A stretch of DNA of 40,768 nucleotides from an uncultured Saprospiraceae bacterium (GCA_938015805.1 CALLXF010000043.1:1-40768); one strand, 5' to 3'; positions 19,027 to 30,445 are shown, numbered from the stretch's first letter. Notes: generated from the sequence alone by a model not told the origin. Program-made: numbers and translations.

Positions 19027-19647
19027 ATGTTTAACTGGCTGAGTAATTTATTTAAATCTATTGACGAAGAAAAAGAAGACCCGATGAAGTATTTAATTGT
19101 GGGACTAGGGAACATAGGATCTGAGTATGTGGGGACTAGACATAATATAGGTTTTGAGGTGGTAGATTATATCGCAGAGGCATTAGGTGGGACTTTTAAA
19201 GTAGAGAAGCTAGGAGCAGTTGCTGAGGTAAAACATAAAGGACGGACACTCATATTGTTAAAGCCTTCTACTTATATGAACCGGAGCGGTAAAGCGATTC
19301 GTCACTGGATGACCGTAAAAAAAATAAATAAGGAAAACCTACTAGTCGTGCTCGATGATCTTAATTTAGATTTTAATAAGATCAGGCTTAAAGCCAAAGG
19401 TAGTGATGGAGGACATAATGGACTAAAAGATATAAACCAAATGATCGGTAGCGACTACGCTAGATTACGGATAGGTATAGGTGCTGATTATCGTAAAGGA
19501 CAACAGGTAGATTTTGTATTAGGGAAATGGACAGATCCTGAGCTAGATGAACTAAACTACATTATAAAAAAGGCATCTGATGCTGCTCAGTCTTTTTGCT
19601 CTGCGGGTGTAAAACATACGATAGCAAATTTTAATGGGAAGGTGTAA
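19027..19647 (+). CDS. pth: Peptidyl-tRNA hydrolase
   Basis: Cytosolic esterase that recycles tRNA from peptidyl-tRNA released by stalled ribosomes; essential in most bacteria. Conserved residues are present: Asn29 in LIVGLGNIG, catalytic His39 in TRHNIGFEVVD, Asp110 in VVLDDLNLDF and Asn131 in GSDGGHNGLKD. The core starts at Met20 (ATG 19084). The 19-residue leader MFNWLSNLFKSIDEEKEDP is of a kind often seen in Bacteroidota Pth, so the 19027 start is kept, but 19084 is a credible alternative. It lies 6 bp after a protease gene and converges on the TPR gene; the usual rplY neighbour is absent. Confidence 0.92.
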   Translation: MFNWLSNLFKSIDEEKEDPMKYLIVGLGNIGSEYVGTRHNIGFEVVDYIAEALGGTFKVEKLGAVAEVKHKGRTLILLKPSTYMNRSGKAIRHWMTVKKINKENLLVVLDDLNLDFNKIRLKAKGSDGGHNGLKDINQMIGSDYARLRIGIGADYRKGQQVDFVLGKWTDPELDELNYIIKKASDAAQSFCSAGVKHTIANFNGKV

Positions 19648-19698
19648 GGTGGATAGGTCTATTAAATAGTGACTCAGTATTAATAACTTCTTTTACGA

Positions 19699-20523
19699 TT
19701 ACAAAATTTTAGCAAGCTCTAATTCCTTTTCGATCTGGCTAAGATAGATTTTATCTTTTTGCTCCACGTATGGATCTAGTAATCTAATACCTTCATTATA
19801 TTTTTTAAAAGCAAGTTTTAGATTTTCTAAGTAATCTTTCTTATTCTTAACTTCTTTATAAGCAAGTGCGATATAATAACGATTTTCAGCTATGTCATTT
19901 TCTTGCTCTTGTTTTTTAAACACATCGATTGCTTTTTGGTATTGCTCTGTTTCTAAGTACAAAACTCCTAAATGGAGATAATCAAAAAGACCGGCATAAT
20001 GAGCTGGATCATTAAATTGCTCTAGTATAATACTGATGGCTTTTTCGTTTTGGCCCAAGCATTTATAACATAATGCCCTCGCAATCTGTAGATGGTAGAA
20101 TCCGTTTTGGCAGTGACCGATATCATAATCTACTAGGCTATCTAGTAATTCGATATCTTTAATAGCTCCCTCGTAGTCATTAAAAAACTGAAATCGACAC
20201 CAGCCACGATAATCTAAATTTTCTTTAGGATTAAAATGTACCGCTTTATCAATCAAGGCTTTCCATGTGATAAAATCTCCACTCTTTAAGTATGCTGTGG
20301 ATTTGGCTTTATAGGCAAATGCAAAGGTCGAATCTATAGCCAGTGCTTCGTCTAAAGCAATTTGATATTCTTTACTAAATTGATAATGGCCATTTCTTTT
20401 TTCCGCTACCGTACAAGCCTCATATTTTAAATCTTCACCAAAATATTTATAGGCCTGACAGTTGGGCTGAGCGTATAATTGAGCGGTTATGAATAAGTAC
20501 AAGATGCTGAATATTTTTTTCAT
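19699..20523 (-). CDS. Secreted TPR-repeat protein
   Basis: Exported protein of 274 residues. A signal peptide (1-18, ending LYAQ) precedes about four to five degenerate tetratricopeptide repeats (for example AFAYKAKSTAYLKSGDFITW, LHLGVLYLETEQYQKAIDVF and ENRYYIALAYKEVKNKKDYL). TPR folds mediate protein contacts; the partner is unknown. Its start overlaps the stop of the upstream lipoprotein gene by 4 bp (ATGA type), so the two are translationally coupled and probably act together. Confidence 0.7.
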   Translation of the reverse strand: MKKIFSILYLFITAQLYAQPNCQAYKYFGEDLKYEACTVAEKRNGHYQFSKEYQIALDEALAIDSTFAFAYKAKSTAYLKSGDFITWKALIDKAVHFNPKENLDYRGWCRFQFFNDYEGAIKDIELLDSLVDYDIGHCQNGFYHLQIARALCYKCLGQNEKAISIILEQFNDPAHYAGLFDYLHLGVLYLETEQYQKAIDVFKKQEQENDIAENRYYIALAYKEVKNKKDYLENLKLAFKKYNEGIRLLDPYVEQKDKIYLSQIEKELELAKIL

Positions 20524-21023
20524 GGCATTATTTCTATAAGCTTTCCATTATCTATTTTAAAAATCAGATATTGATAATAGTCTTTTGGCGTTTGATCATG
20601 ACGTTGTATGACCCATCCCTTTAGCGATTTTGTAAGCGTTAAAAGTTGGTCAGTAATTTTAGGATCAAACACTTGTGGCGTATATTCCTGATCCGAGCAG
20701 ATAACTCTAAACCGTCCGGTTTCTCCTTTACAGTTGACTACAAAACGTATTCTTATCCATCCACTTTGATCGACATTAACACTTTTATACTGATCAAAAA
20801 AATGATTAATTAGTGAAATCTTTTCTCCGACGTATTGCATCCCTTCTTGAAAATGAAAATATTGACTCGCATTTTTATCTCCATTGCACAGTTGGAAATT
20901 AGTAGAATCTAATTGTTCCTTAAAAGCAGAATCACCGACCCATCGTAGATAATTATGAGAATTCTCATTGCTAGAGCAGCTAACTAGAAATAGCAAAAAG
21001 GAAAGTGATAAGAATATTCTCAT
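20520..21023 (-). CDS. Small lipoprotein, function unknown
   Basis: Lipoprotein of 167 residues. The signal peptide MRIFLSLSFLLFLVSC gives lipid Cys16, followed by SSNENS. The C-terminal half (GWIRIRFVVNCKGETGRFRV, later WVIQRHDQTPKDYYQYLIFK) looks like the beta-alpha-beta fold of TonB C-terminal-like domains, a low-confidence fold guess. First gene of a two-gene unit with the TPR protein, overlapping it by 4 bp. Confidence 0.6.
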   Translation of the reverse strand: MRIFLSLSFLLFLVSCSSNENSHNYLRWVGDSAFKEQLDSTNFQLCNGDKNASQYFHFQEGMQYVGEKISLINHFFDQYKSVNVDQSGWIRIRFVVNCKGETGRFRVICSDQEYTPQVFDPKITDQLLTLTKSLKGWVIQRHDQTPKDYYQYLIFKIDNGKLIEIMP

Positions 21024-21109
21024 TTTTAGATTATATACATTAATAATACATAGAAATTCTTGTGCTCACCAGATTCCTAAACTCATTTACAAATGATTAA
21101 CAATAAGCA

Positions 21110-22057
21110 TTAGTACGGTTTTATCACCTGGACCTTCCTTGCTTTTTTTAAGATGGGTTTTACAGCTTCTTTTATTTCCTTTTCTAAAATATGAAGCAGT
21201 CGTCTTTTAGTAAAATTAGGGTGAGTGATGACACCTATTTCTCTGACGGGTATTGGGTTTTCTATTTTGTATAGAAAATCTTGATTGATCAGATTTTTAT
21301 GTAAGCTAGCTAGTCTAGGTAATAGAGTGATCCCTTTATTCATGTTTACCAGTTCGATTAGAGATAGAATAGATCCGCTTTTAAAATCTAAGTTATGGTT
21401 AGGTTTTTTGATCTTCTTTAGATGACATATTTTTTCTATTTGGCTAGTTAAGCAATGACTTTCTTCTAATAACCACAGTCGATTAACATCTATGTCGTCA
21501 ATTTTGTATTTTTTTATTTTCCTGTTTTTTCCGCTAGCGTCATAGACTAAAAAATCTTCTTTAAAAAGACACTTCTCTACTAAATCTTTATCCTTTAGTG
21601 GAAGTGATAAGATACCGATATCAAGGTCTCTATTTTTTAAACGTGTAACGATATCTTCAGTGGTAATTTCGTTAATAGTAAATTGAATATTGGGGTAACC
21701 CGTTACAAGCTTGTTAATAAAAAGTGGAAAGAGAAAAGGGGCTAGTGTCGGGATGATGCCTATTTTTAGAGTACCATTAAACTGCTGATCACTTTCTTGT
21801 ACAAGCTCTTGTAGATTTTCAAATTCGTTATAGATAACCTTAAGCTGCGTGATGAGCAACTTGCCTTCTTGGGTAAGGGAGATAGGCTTAGACTTGCGAT
21901 TAAAAAGCTGTCGATTAAACTGTTGTTCCAGTTTTTTTATCATGGTACTTAGTGTGCTTTGGGTGACATAGCACATATCAGCAGCCTCACTAAAACTGCC
22001 AGTTTTCTCTAAAGCGAGAACATATTTTATCTGCGTAATAGATATTGATGATATCAA
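21110..22057 (-). CDS. oxyR: LysR-family hydrogen-peroxide sensor OxyR
   Basis: Transcription regulator of 315 residues. The N-terminal winged helix-turn-helix (about 8-66; FSEAADMCYVTQSTLSTMIKKLE) is typical of LysR proteins, and the effector domain covers about 95-300. The redox pair is visible: Cys202 in EESHC and Cys211 in EKICHLKK, with eight residues between, as between Cys199 and Cys208 of E. coli OxyR. It therefore probably senses peroxide by disulfide formation and controls katG, which is divergent. The start is TTG at 22057, lying in an inverted repeat; the N-terminus ISITQIKYVLALE aligns with family starts within a few residues. Confidence 0.88.
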   Translation of the reverse strand: MISSISITQIKYVLALEKTGSFSEAADMCYVTQSTLSTMIKKLEQQFNRQLFNRKSKPISLTQEGKLLITQLKVIYNEFENLQELVQESDQQFNGTLKIGIIPTLAPFLFPLFINKLVTGYPNIQFTINEITTEDIVTRLKNRDLDIGILSLPLKDKDLVEKCLFKEDFLVYDASGKNRKIKKYKIDDIDVNRLWLLEESHCLTSQIEKICHLKKIKKPNHNLDFKSGSILSLIELVNMNKGITLLPRLASLHKNLINQDFLYKIENPIPVREIGVITHPNFTKRRLLHILEKEIKEAVKPILKKARKVQVIKPY

Positions 22058-22076
22058 TAGTTATATAAATTATATA
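22043..22076. promoter_or_regulatory. Candidate operator between oxyR and katG
   Basis: Two perfect palindromes occupy the divergent promoter region: TATTGAT-GAT-ATCAATA (22043-22059), overlapping the oxyR start codon, and TATATAA-A-TTATATA (22062-22076). Either could be an OxyR operator. The spacing of ATAG/CTAT quartets expected of the E. coli consensus is not present, so assignment rests on position and symmetry. Confidence 0.35.
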
Positions 22077-22094
22077 GTTATTATAAATACATAA

Positions 22095-24341
<2,247 letters not shown>

Positions 24342-24387
24342 TATTGAAATAACATAATTATTACCGAAAGGTAATCAAGGTTTAAAT

Positions 24388-24426
24388 AAAAAATGACTGT
24401 CTGATTTCCAGACAGTCATTTTTTTA
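24388..24426 (+). terminator. Rho-independent terminator of katG
   Basis: A perfect 16-bp stem (24388-24403 with 24409-24424) has the GC-rich part TGACTGTCTG/CAGACAGTCA, loop ATTTC and flanking A and T runs. The symmetric runs allow action in both directions. Confidence 0.9.
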
Positions 24427-24767
24427 TCGCCAAAATAAGAGAGCGATCTTCAAAATTTATGCTAACTATTGCTTTTTTCTTAAAGGGTTGCGTGTATCAT
24501 TCGACGTAAGTCAAAAACAAAATATAATTAGTTATACACTCAAAGAAGCTAGGCTTAAAATAGTAATAGTTTTTGGTCTGAATAAAAATTAAATAATTGT
24601 AATAATCATTTTTTGAACATTTATAAGCAGTAATTGTATCATTTGTGATTAGAATGCATATTTAGAGTATCCGCTAGGACCTATTCGGGTTTTCTATTCG
24701 ATGTTTATGGGCAATAACCATATATTTATATAACTGATTTTATCAATATCAACAAAAGCTAACATTT
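24427..24767. other. Noncoding stretch upstream of the MopE-repeat gene
   Basis: No coding sequence, RNA gene or clear repeat is visible. No full TAnnTTTG box or WCCGTTAMTCY operator was found. It presumably holds the promoter and leader of the gene starting at 24768. Confidence 0.4.
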
Positions 24768-27700
24768 ATGCGTAAAAGTCTACTTTTTTCTGTTGCTATC
24801 ATCTTAACCGTTTTTGGAATATGGCACTTTATGGATGCGGAGAGTCCTAAGTCAGAACCCTTTAAAAAGGCCCCAAAACAAGAACGTGTTCAGGCCTGGG
24901 CAGATCAGGAATTTGAAATGATCCGAGATCTAAACACTAACCAGGTAGATCGACGTAGTGTAAGACAGACCATAGATAATATCACTAATTATAGCACCAA
25001 GTCTACTAACACTTTGCAGTGGGAAGAGAGAGGGCCTAATAATGTAGGGGGGCGTACTCGAGCTTTGGTTCCTGATCCTAATGATCCATCAGGCAATACA
25101 TTATGGTCCGGAGGAGTATCAGGTGGTTTATGGAAGTGTACAAATGCATTATCTGATGATTATAGTTGGGAACGAGTTAGTACCTATTTAGGTAATGCTG
25201 CGATATCAGACATAGTGATTGATAAAAACGACCCTAAGCTAATGTATGTCTCCACTGGAGAAGGGTGGTTTAATGCAGATGCCTATGTTGGAGATGGAAT
25301 ATATAGATCTATCGATGGCGGTGTAAACTGGGAGCGATTAGAATCTACTTCTGATTTTACCTTTAGATATATACAGAAACTTCTAATCTCAGAGGATATC
25401 TTATTTGCAGTGACCAGAGATGCTGGTATACAAATGTCGAGAGATAGAGGTTTGACTTGGGTAAAGTCTCTAGGTAATGGACAGTGGGGATTTTCTGACA
25501 GAGGAGCAGATATCGATATAGCTTCTAATGGTGATATGTACGCCGCAATGGGATTTGGAGGAACATCAGATGGAATATATAAATCTGAGGATAATGGTGA
25601 CAGCTGGACTTACTTTGACATGACAGGAAATCCAGCTTGGAGAATAGATCTTGCCATTGCACCATCTAATCCTAAAGTAGTTTATGCTCTAAAAGAAAAT
25701 CCGAGTACGAGATCCGTAACAGAGATTATAAAAACGACTAATGGCGGATTATCATGGGATGTTTTATTTGCTCCTTCCGCCATAGGGATGGAATCGTTTA
25801 GTAGAAATCAAGCATGGTATGATTTGTCTATTGCAGTAGATCCACAAGATGAAAATAGAGTCTTTATAGGAGGAGTAGATGTTTTATTAACAGAGAATGG
25901 TGGAGAAAGTTGGGAACAGATTTCTCAGTGGTTTGGCGGACAAGGTATACAGTTTGTACATGCTGATCAGCACCTTGTAAGATTTTTAGATGACACTGGA
26001 AACAAAGTAGCTTTTACAAATGATGGAGGGGTATATACGACAATCGAAGGTAAAGCTGACTTACCTACTATAGACAGAAAAAGTAGAGGATATAATACTG
26101 TGCAATTTTATTCTTGTGCTATTCACCCTACAGATCCTGATTGGATGATCGGAGGAACGCAGGATAACGGAACGCATCTATTTAGAGATGCAGGAGAAAA
26201 TGCGACGCAGGATGTTACTGGAGGGGATGGAGCTTATTGCCACATAGACAGAGATAATCCAAATATACAAATCGGATCTAATCAAAACCACTCTTACCTT
26301 GTGACTCAAAATTCATGGAATAACAGAGAAAGATATTCCCTTCCGGGGAATGTAGAACGCTATTTTATAAATCCTACGGATTACGATGATGTGCATGATC
26401 GTTTACTACTTAGTGCTAACACTAATAAGATGATGATGATGAATATCTATAATGGTGGATTTGATTCTATATCGATATCAGCTTTAAATGGTAGAGTTTC
26501 TGCAATAAAAGTCCATCCCAATGATCCTACTAAAATTTATGTAGGGAGTAACAATGGAGTAGTTGTGCGTATCGATTCTCTTTTTCAGGATAATGCAAAA
26601 ATCACAACGTTGGTTACGGGTGCTGGATTTGTTAGAAATATAGATGTCGATATTAATGATCCTAGCCGTATCTTGTATTCTGTTTCTAATTCTAATGCAA
26701 ATGGAATTCACGTAAGTAATGACGATGGAGTAACATGGAATAATCATGATGGAGACATACCGCCTATACCTAAGCGTTGGGCGTTGTTTAATCCGCTTAG
26801 CTCTACTTCTTTACTTCTAGCGACGGAGATCGGAGTGTGGTCTACTGATATGATAGACGGAAATAATACGCAGTGGGTATTTAATAATAATGGACTTGCC
26901 ACGACTAGAGTCGATATGATGGATATTCAGCACGAAAACAATATTTTAGTAGCAGCTACTCATGGTCGTGGGATGTTTACTACTAATTTATGTGGAGCTG
27001 ATATGGATAATGATGGAGATGGTTTTACCTGTGCAGAAGATTGCGATGATTTTAATGCAAATGTAAATACTTCTGCAACGGAGGTTCCGTACAATGGTAT
27101 CGATGATGACTGTGATCCTACGACTCCTGATGATGATATAGATGGAGATGGATTTATGTTTGCTGATGACTGTGATGATAATAATGCGATGATAAATCCT
27201 GATGCAATAGAGATCGCGGATAACGGTATCGACGAAGACTGTAATGGAGTAGATGGTGATCCAGACTGTGATACTTTTTATTCTGGTCCATGGGAGATAT
27301 TCCTCGGAGGTGGTAATTGTTTAAATGGCCCGATTCTTTCCGAGTGGCAAGTATGGTCAAATGAAGCGTATGTCATTTCTGATCTTAACGAAGACTTTAT
27401 GTATTTCTTTGATTTCTGTAATGGTTATGACGAGTCAGTTTTTATGGCCGATATAAAATTATACGCTTATAATAATACAGACGGTAGTAGAGGAGCTCTT
27501 TTGCAATCAGTCGACTCTTGTCGAATGGAATTTAGTTATACACTAGATACTACATTTCCGGATATATTGGTTGTGGTTCATGATGTAAACGATTGCATAG
27601 GTGAGTCGGATCTGACAGGTAACGGTCAGGCTATTTTTGGATGTTTAAGTTCGGGTATCGATGCAGATGGAGACGGTTTTACAAACGAGATCGACTGTGA

Positions 27701-28298
27701 TGATAATAATCCAGATATAAATCCTGATGCGGAAGAGATTTATTACACTGGCATAGACGAGGACTGTGATGATAGTACAGTAGATAACGATCAGGATGGG
27801 GATGGTTTTGTATTAGAAGATGACTGTGATGATACTAACCCTAATGTAAACCCAGATCAAGTAGAGATTAATTTTAATGGTATCGATGATGATTGTGATC
27901 CATCTACTTTAGATAATGACTTGGACGGTGACGGGTATGGATTAGGTGAAGACTGTGATGAGTCAGATCCTAATATAAATCCAGGGGCTACAGAGATTCC
28001 AGGAAATGGTATAGATGAAAACTGTGATGGACTAGATGAGATTGTCGCAACACATGAGTTAGGAAATATTAGACTTAATATTTTCCCTAATCCTACTCAG
28101 GGATCAGTACAAATAGAATTAGACAATCAGATAGATATTATGACGACCATTTATGATATCAATGGAAAAGTACTCATTACTAAATCTAGAGATACTAAAT
28201 TTGATTTATCGCCTTATGCTGACGGTATTTATCTAATGGAGTTAATGGATATTGCGACTGGAAATAGGGTAGTAGAAAGAATAGTTTTAGGGAAGTAA
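24768..28298 (+). CDS. VPS10/BNR protein with MopE-like repeats, T9SS cargo
   Basis: Secreted protein of 1176 residues. A hydrophobic N-terminus (about 4-22) has no obvious cleavage site. Residues about 80-740 are a BNR/VPS10 propeller opening with WEERGPNNVGGRTRAL and containing Asp-boxes (SIDGGVNWER, SEDNGDSWTY, TENGGESWEQ, NDDGVTWNNH). Five Asp/Cys-rich MopE-like repeats (DGDGF, xDCDD, NPDA, GIDEDCD pattern) follow in two blocks, about 745-830 (two) and 965-1090 (three), split by an unrelated domain of about 130 residues. The last ~80 residues are a T9SS type A sorting domain (LNIFPNPTQGSVQIEL to ERIVLGK). The repeats probably bind Ca2+ or another metal (inference). It differs from the 9.2-kb VPS10/BNR protein in having both repeats and a sorting domain. 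Confidence 0.85.
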   Translation: MRKSLLFSVAIILTVFGIWHFMDAESPKSEPFKKAPKQERVQAWADQEFEMIRDLNTNQVDRRSVRQTIDNITNYSTKSTNTLQWEERGPNNVGGRTRALVPDPNDPSGNTLWSGGVSGGLWKCTNALSDDYSWERVSTYLGNAAISDIVIDKNDPKLMYVSTGEGWFNADAYVGDGIYRSIDGGVNWERLESTSDFTFRYIQKLLISEDILFAVTRDAGIQMSRDRGLTWVKSLGNGQWGFSDRGADIDIASNGDMYAAMGFGGTSDGIYKSEDNGDSWTYFDMTGNPAWRIDLAIAPSNPKVVYALKENPSTRSVTEIIKTTNGGLSWDVLFAPSAIGMESFSRNQAWYDLSIAVDPQDENRVFIGGVDVLLTENGGESWEQISQWFGGQGIQFVHADQHLVRFLDDTGNKVAFTNDGGVYTTIEGKADLPTIDRKSRGYNTVQFYSCAIHPTDPDWMIGGTQDNGTHLFRDAGENATQDVTGGDGAYCHIDRDNPNIQIGSNQNHSYLVTQNSWNNRERYSLPGNVERYFINPTDYDDVHDRLLLSANTNKMMMMNIYNGGFDSISISALNGRVSAIKVHPNDPTKIYVGSNNGVVVRIDSLFQDNAKITTLVTGAGFVRNIDVDINDPSRILYSVSNSNANGIHVSNDDGVTWNNHDGDIPPIPKRWALFNPLSSTSLLLATEIGVWSTDMIDGNNTQWVFNNNGLATTRVDMMDIQHENNILVAATHGRGMFTTNLCGADMDNDGDGFTCAEDCDDFNANVNTSATEVPYNGIDDDCDPTTPDDDIDGDGFMFADDCDDNNAMINPDAIEIADNGIDEDCNGVDGDPDCDTFYSGPWEIFLGGGNCLNGPILSEWQVWSNEAYVISDLNEDFMYFFDFCNGYDESVFMADIKLYAYNNTDGSRGALLQSVDSCRMEFSYTLDTTFPDILVVVHDVNDCIGESDLTGNGQAIFGCLSSGIDADGDGFTNEIDCDDNNPDINPDAEEIYYTGIDEDCDDSTVDNDQDGDGFVLEDDCDDTNPNVNPDQVEINFNGIDDDCDPSTLDNDLDGDGYGLGEDCDESDPNINPGATEIPGNGIDENCDGLDEIVATHELGNIRLNIFPNPTQGSVQIELDNQIDIMTTIYDINGKVLITKSRDTKFDLSPYADGIYLMELMDIATGNRVVERIVLGK

Positions 28299-28322
28299 AA
28301 ATATAACCTTAACAAAGAAACA

Positions 28323-28360
28323 ATAAGAAAAGGCGACTCTATAGGGTTGCCTTTTCTTAT
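28323..28360 (+). terminator. Terminator of the MopE-repeat gene
   Basis: ATAAGAAAAGGCGAC (28323-28337) pairs with GTTGCCTTTTCTTAT (28346-28360) at 14 of 15 positions plus one G-T wobble. The 3' arm supplies the T-rich part. Confidence 0.75.
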
Positions 28361-28371
28361 CTCTGATATAT

Positions 28372-28412
28372 AAAAAAGGACCTTAAGATTTTCTTACAAA
28401 CCTTAAGATCCT
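28372..28412 (-). terminator. Terminator of the minus-strand lipoprotein operon
   Basis: Read on the minus strand, AGGATCTTAAG and CTTAAGGTCCT form a stem with 10 of 11 pairs (28412-28402 with 28387-28377) around a 14-nt loop, followed by a run of six T (28377-28372). It faces the plus-strand terminator, insulating the two convergent genes. Confidence 0.75.
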
Positions 28413-28491
28413 ATAAATGGGATTATCGTTTTTCTTTATTCTTGCAAATTCTAAATAAATTATTTACAAGCCATTTAGAAATGTTTTTATT

Positions 28492-29001
28492 CTATTGTAC
28501 TAGAGTAAGTGCTCCACTGTATGAGCCTGTAACAGGATTTCCATCTTCGTCTTCCAAACTCCAGTTGATTTTCACAGCATCTATATCGCTCTCACTTATC
28601 GTAACCGTTCCAGCTGTAATTTCAGAATTTTCCGTTGTGGCTTGTACGGCTCCATCTACAAAATTAAAGGCCATTCTGTTTCCATCAGAATATTCGTAAG
28701 TTCCATTTACAAGTCCTGTAGAAGAGTTAGTGTTAAGGTCTAAATAAATAACAGGACCATTTCCTGAGCCAGAGATACCATCAGAAGAAACGGTATAAGT
28801 TCCTCCTACTATCGTGACATCCCAGTCAAAACTACCATCAGCATTAGAACCATATGATTCTAAAACACCTGCAGTTAGAGGTAAACTTTCTCCTTGATAA
28901 TTTAGTTGATTAGCCGTGCTGCTATCATCGTCATCTCCACATGCTGTTACTAATATTGCCATAGAGAAAAATAAAAAAAGTAGTTTAATGTTATTCATCA
29001 T
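28492..29001 (-). CDS. Surface-type lipoprotein, function unknown
   Basis: Lipoprotein of 169 residues. The signal peptide ends LVTAC with lipid Cys21, followed by GDDDDSS, an acidic stretch of the kind that directs Bacteroidota lipoproteins to the outer face of the outer membrane. The rest is beta-rich (GGTYTVSSDGISGSGNGPVI, NGTYEYSDGNRMAFNFVDGA), like small lipocalin- or META-like folds, with no firm family. It is second in a two-gene unit, 36 bp after the other lipoprotein gene, and ends at its own terminator. Confidence 0.7.
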   Translation of the reverse strand: MMNNIKLLFLFFSMAILVTACGDDDDSSTANQLNYQGESLPLTAGVLESYGSNADGSFDWDVTIVGGTYTVSSDGISGSGNGPVIYLDLNTNSSTGLVNGTYEYSDGNRMAFNFVDGAVQATTENSEITAGTVTISESDIDAVKINWSLEDEDGNPVTGSYSGALTLVQ

Positions 29002-29037
29002 TTTTGTTTGTTTAATATAAAATTAGAAATATTCAAA

Positions 29038-29583
29038 TCAATGTTGTGTATATCTTTCTTTAAAAACTATTAAATACTGTATTTCTCCTACTGTACTTCC
29101 GTATAACAGTTCGTGGTGATCTTGAAAGCAATTAATATCGCTGCAAGAGGCACGGGTGTCACTAGTATTTACTACATCATATGGTCCTCCACTTCCGATA
29201 AGTAATTCCAGAAGACTACCATCAGCTGTAAAATCCATTTTAAATCGGCTACCATAAGCTCTGAAATCTAAAACATTTTTTTCTAATTGATACATGACAT
29301 TTTGAGTTTCAAAATTATCACTAACAGTCACTTCTGTTTCGCTTGTAATTTCTAGTCTCGTTAAAAAACTATTATACACACCGACATCAGGATCTGCAGC
29401 TTGACTAATTGAGATTTCATTAAATGTACTGCCGTCATATATAAAAGCTTTTACAGACTCTATCTCAAAGCCATCTGGGAGATACGAGTTAGGATAGGTT
29501 AATTGAAGATCGCCAGTTCTGCAGCTAGATGTTGTAAATATGATAAAAACAAAAATTAAGATTGGAAGTTGTTTTATAATCAT
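29038..29583 (-). CDS. Lipoprotein, function unknown
   Basis: Lipoprotein of 181 residues with lipid Cys21 in FTTSSCRTG. The mature part is beta-rich with two further Cys close together (RASCSDINCFQDHHE) that could form a disulfide. No family is recognised. It is first in a two-gene operon with the downstream lipoprotein. A tandem LytTR-like operator pair and a degenerate -7 box lie directly upstream, suggesting control by the response regulator encoded next to it. Confidence 0.65.
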   Translation of the reverse strand: MIIKQLPILIFVFIIFTTSSCRTGDLQLTYPNSYLPDGFEIESVKAFIYDGSTFNEISISQAADPDVGVYNSFLTRLEITSETEVTVSDNFETQNVMYQLEKNVLDFRAYGSRFKMDFTADGSLLELLIGSGGPYDVVNTSDTRASCSDINCFQDHHELLYGSTVGEIQYLIVFKERYTQH

Positions 29584-29607
29584 TTTAGAAAGAGTTTAAT
29601 AATAGTC

Positions 29608-29678
29608 ACAAGATAGATTTTGGTTTTGGAGCTATTAGAAGTCATTGGTCTAAAGGTAGAGTTGACCGGAGTATCGGA
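29608..29678 (-). promoter_or_regulatory. Candidate LytTR operator and promoter of the lipoprotein operon
   Basis: On the minus strand TCCGATACTCC (29678-29668) and ACCTTTAGACC (29657-29647) match WCCGTTAMTCY at 10 and 8 of 11 positions and start 21 bp apart. After a further 31 bp comes TATCTTGT (29615-29608), a degenerate -7 box 24 nt before the ATG at 29583. The pair begins just after the regulator's stop codon. Confidence 0.5.
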
Positions 29679-29689
29679 AAAGGCGTTCT

Positions 29690-30445
29690 TTATTTTTTTA
29701 AAGTTTTACTTATAATACTATTAAGAAATTCGTCTTTACGTCTGCGGGCAAGAGGTACTTGACTTTCATCACTCATGATGATCACGCCTTCTTTGAGGTA
29801 TCTAGAAATATAATTGGTATTGATTAGATGCGATTTATGAGTGGTATAGAATCCATAGTTTTCTAACATCTCTTTAAATAAACCTATGTAGTAAGAGGAT
29901 ACTATTGTTTTACCATTTTTTAGAAATACTTTGGTGTATTTATTCCAGCCTTCGCATCTTACGATATCGCTGATTTCTACAAAATCATAGGCATCTCCAC
30001 CAGGAATTGCCACTTTGGTATTTTGATTTCCTACTACATTTAGATTATGCTTTAGTATTTTATAATTTTCTGATTTTTTTTCTGATTCTATTTTAATGGC
30101 AGCTTTTTGTATTGCAGAAACAAGCTCGTCTGTTTTGATAGGTTTTAGGATGTAATCCACAGCACTTATTTTTAAAGCATCTAGTGCGTATTCATTGTGT
30201 CCAGTAATAAAAATCAGCTGAAAATTTATATCTGATAATCTTGCGATTAAATCAAAACCATTTCCACCTGGCATGGAAATATCTAAAAATAGAATATCCG
30301 GATTATAAACTTTTAAAAGCTTTTCTGCTTCATCAATGTTTTCTGCTTCGGCAAGGACATTGATATTCTTGCAAAACTTATCGAGCTTAATTTTTAAAAC
30401 CTCACGTAGTTTGGGTTCGTCGTCTACTATAATAGCTGTAAACAT
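29690..30445 (-). CDS. LytTR-family response regulator
   Basis: Two-component response regulator, 251 residues. The receiver domain (about 1-120) has the acidic pocket Asp8/Asp9, phosphoacceptor Asp55 (ILFLDISMPGGNGFDL), Thr in FITGHNEYA and Lys in DYILKPI. The C-terminal LytTR DNA-binding domain (about 145-248) shows VRCEGWNKYTKVFLKNGK and FYTTHKSHLINTNYI. It is encoded after the sensor kinase with a 94-bp gap that holds a tandem LytTR operator and a -7-like box, so it may be transcribed from its own autoregulated promoter as well as with the kinase. Members of the family bind direct repeats, which are found here. Confidence 0.92.
   Translation of the reverse strand: MFTAIIVDDEPKLREVLKIKLDKFCKNINVLAEAENIDEAEKLLKVYNPDILFLDISMPGGNGFDLIARLSDINFQLIFITGHNEYALDALKISAVDYILKPIKTDELVSAIQKAAIKIESEKKSENYKILKHNLNVVGNQNTKVAIPGGDAYDFVEISDIVRCEGWNKYTKVFLKNGKTIVSSYYIGLFKEMLENYGFYTTHKSHLINTNYISRYLKEGVIIMSDESQVPLARRRKDEFLNSIISKTLKK

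Noticed and set aside
22057-22077. E. coli-type OxyR site from the ATAG quartets at 22057 and 22074
   Set aside because: Spacing between the quartets is 17 rather than 22 and the CTAT partners are missing; the palindromes are reported instead.
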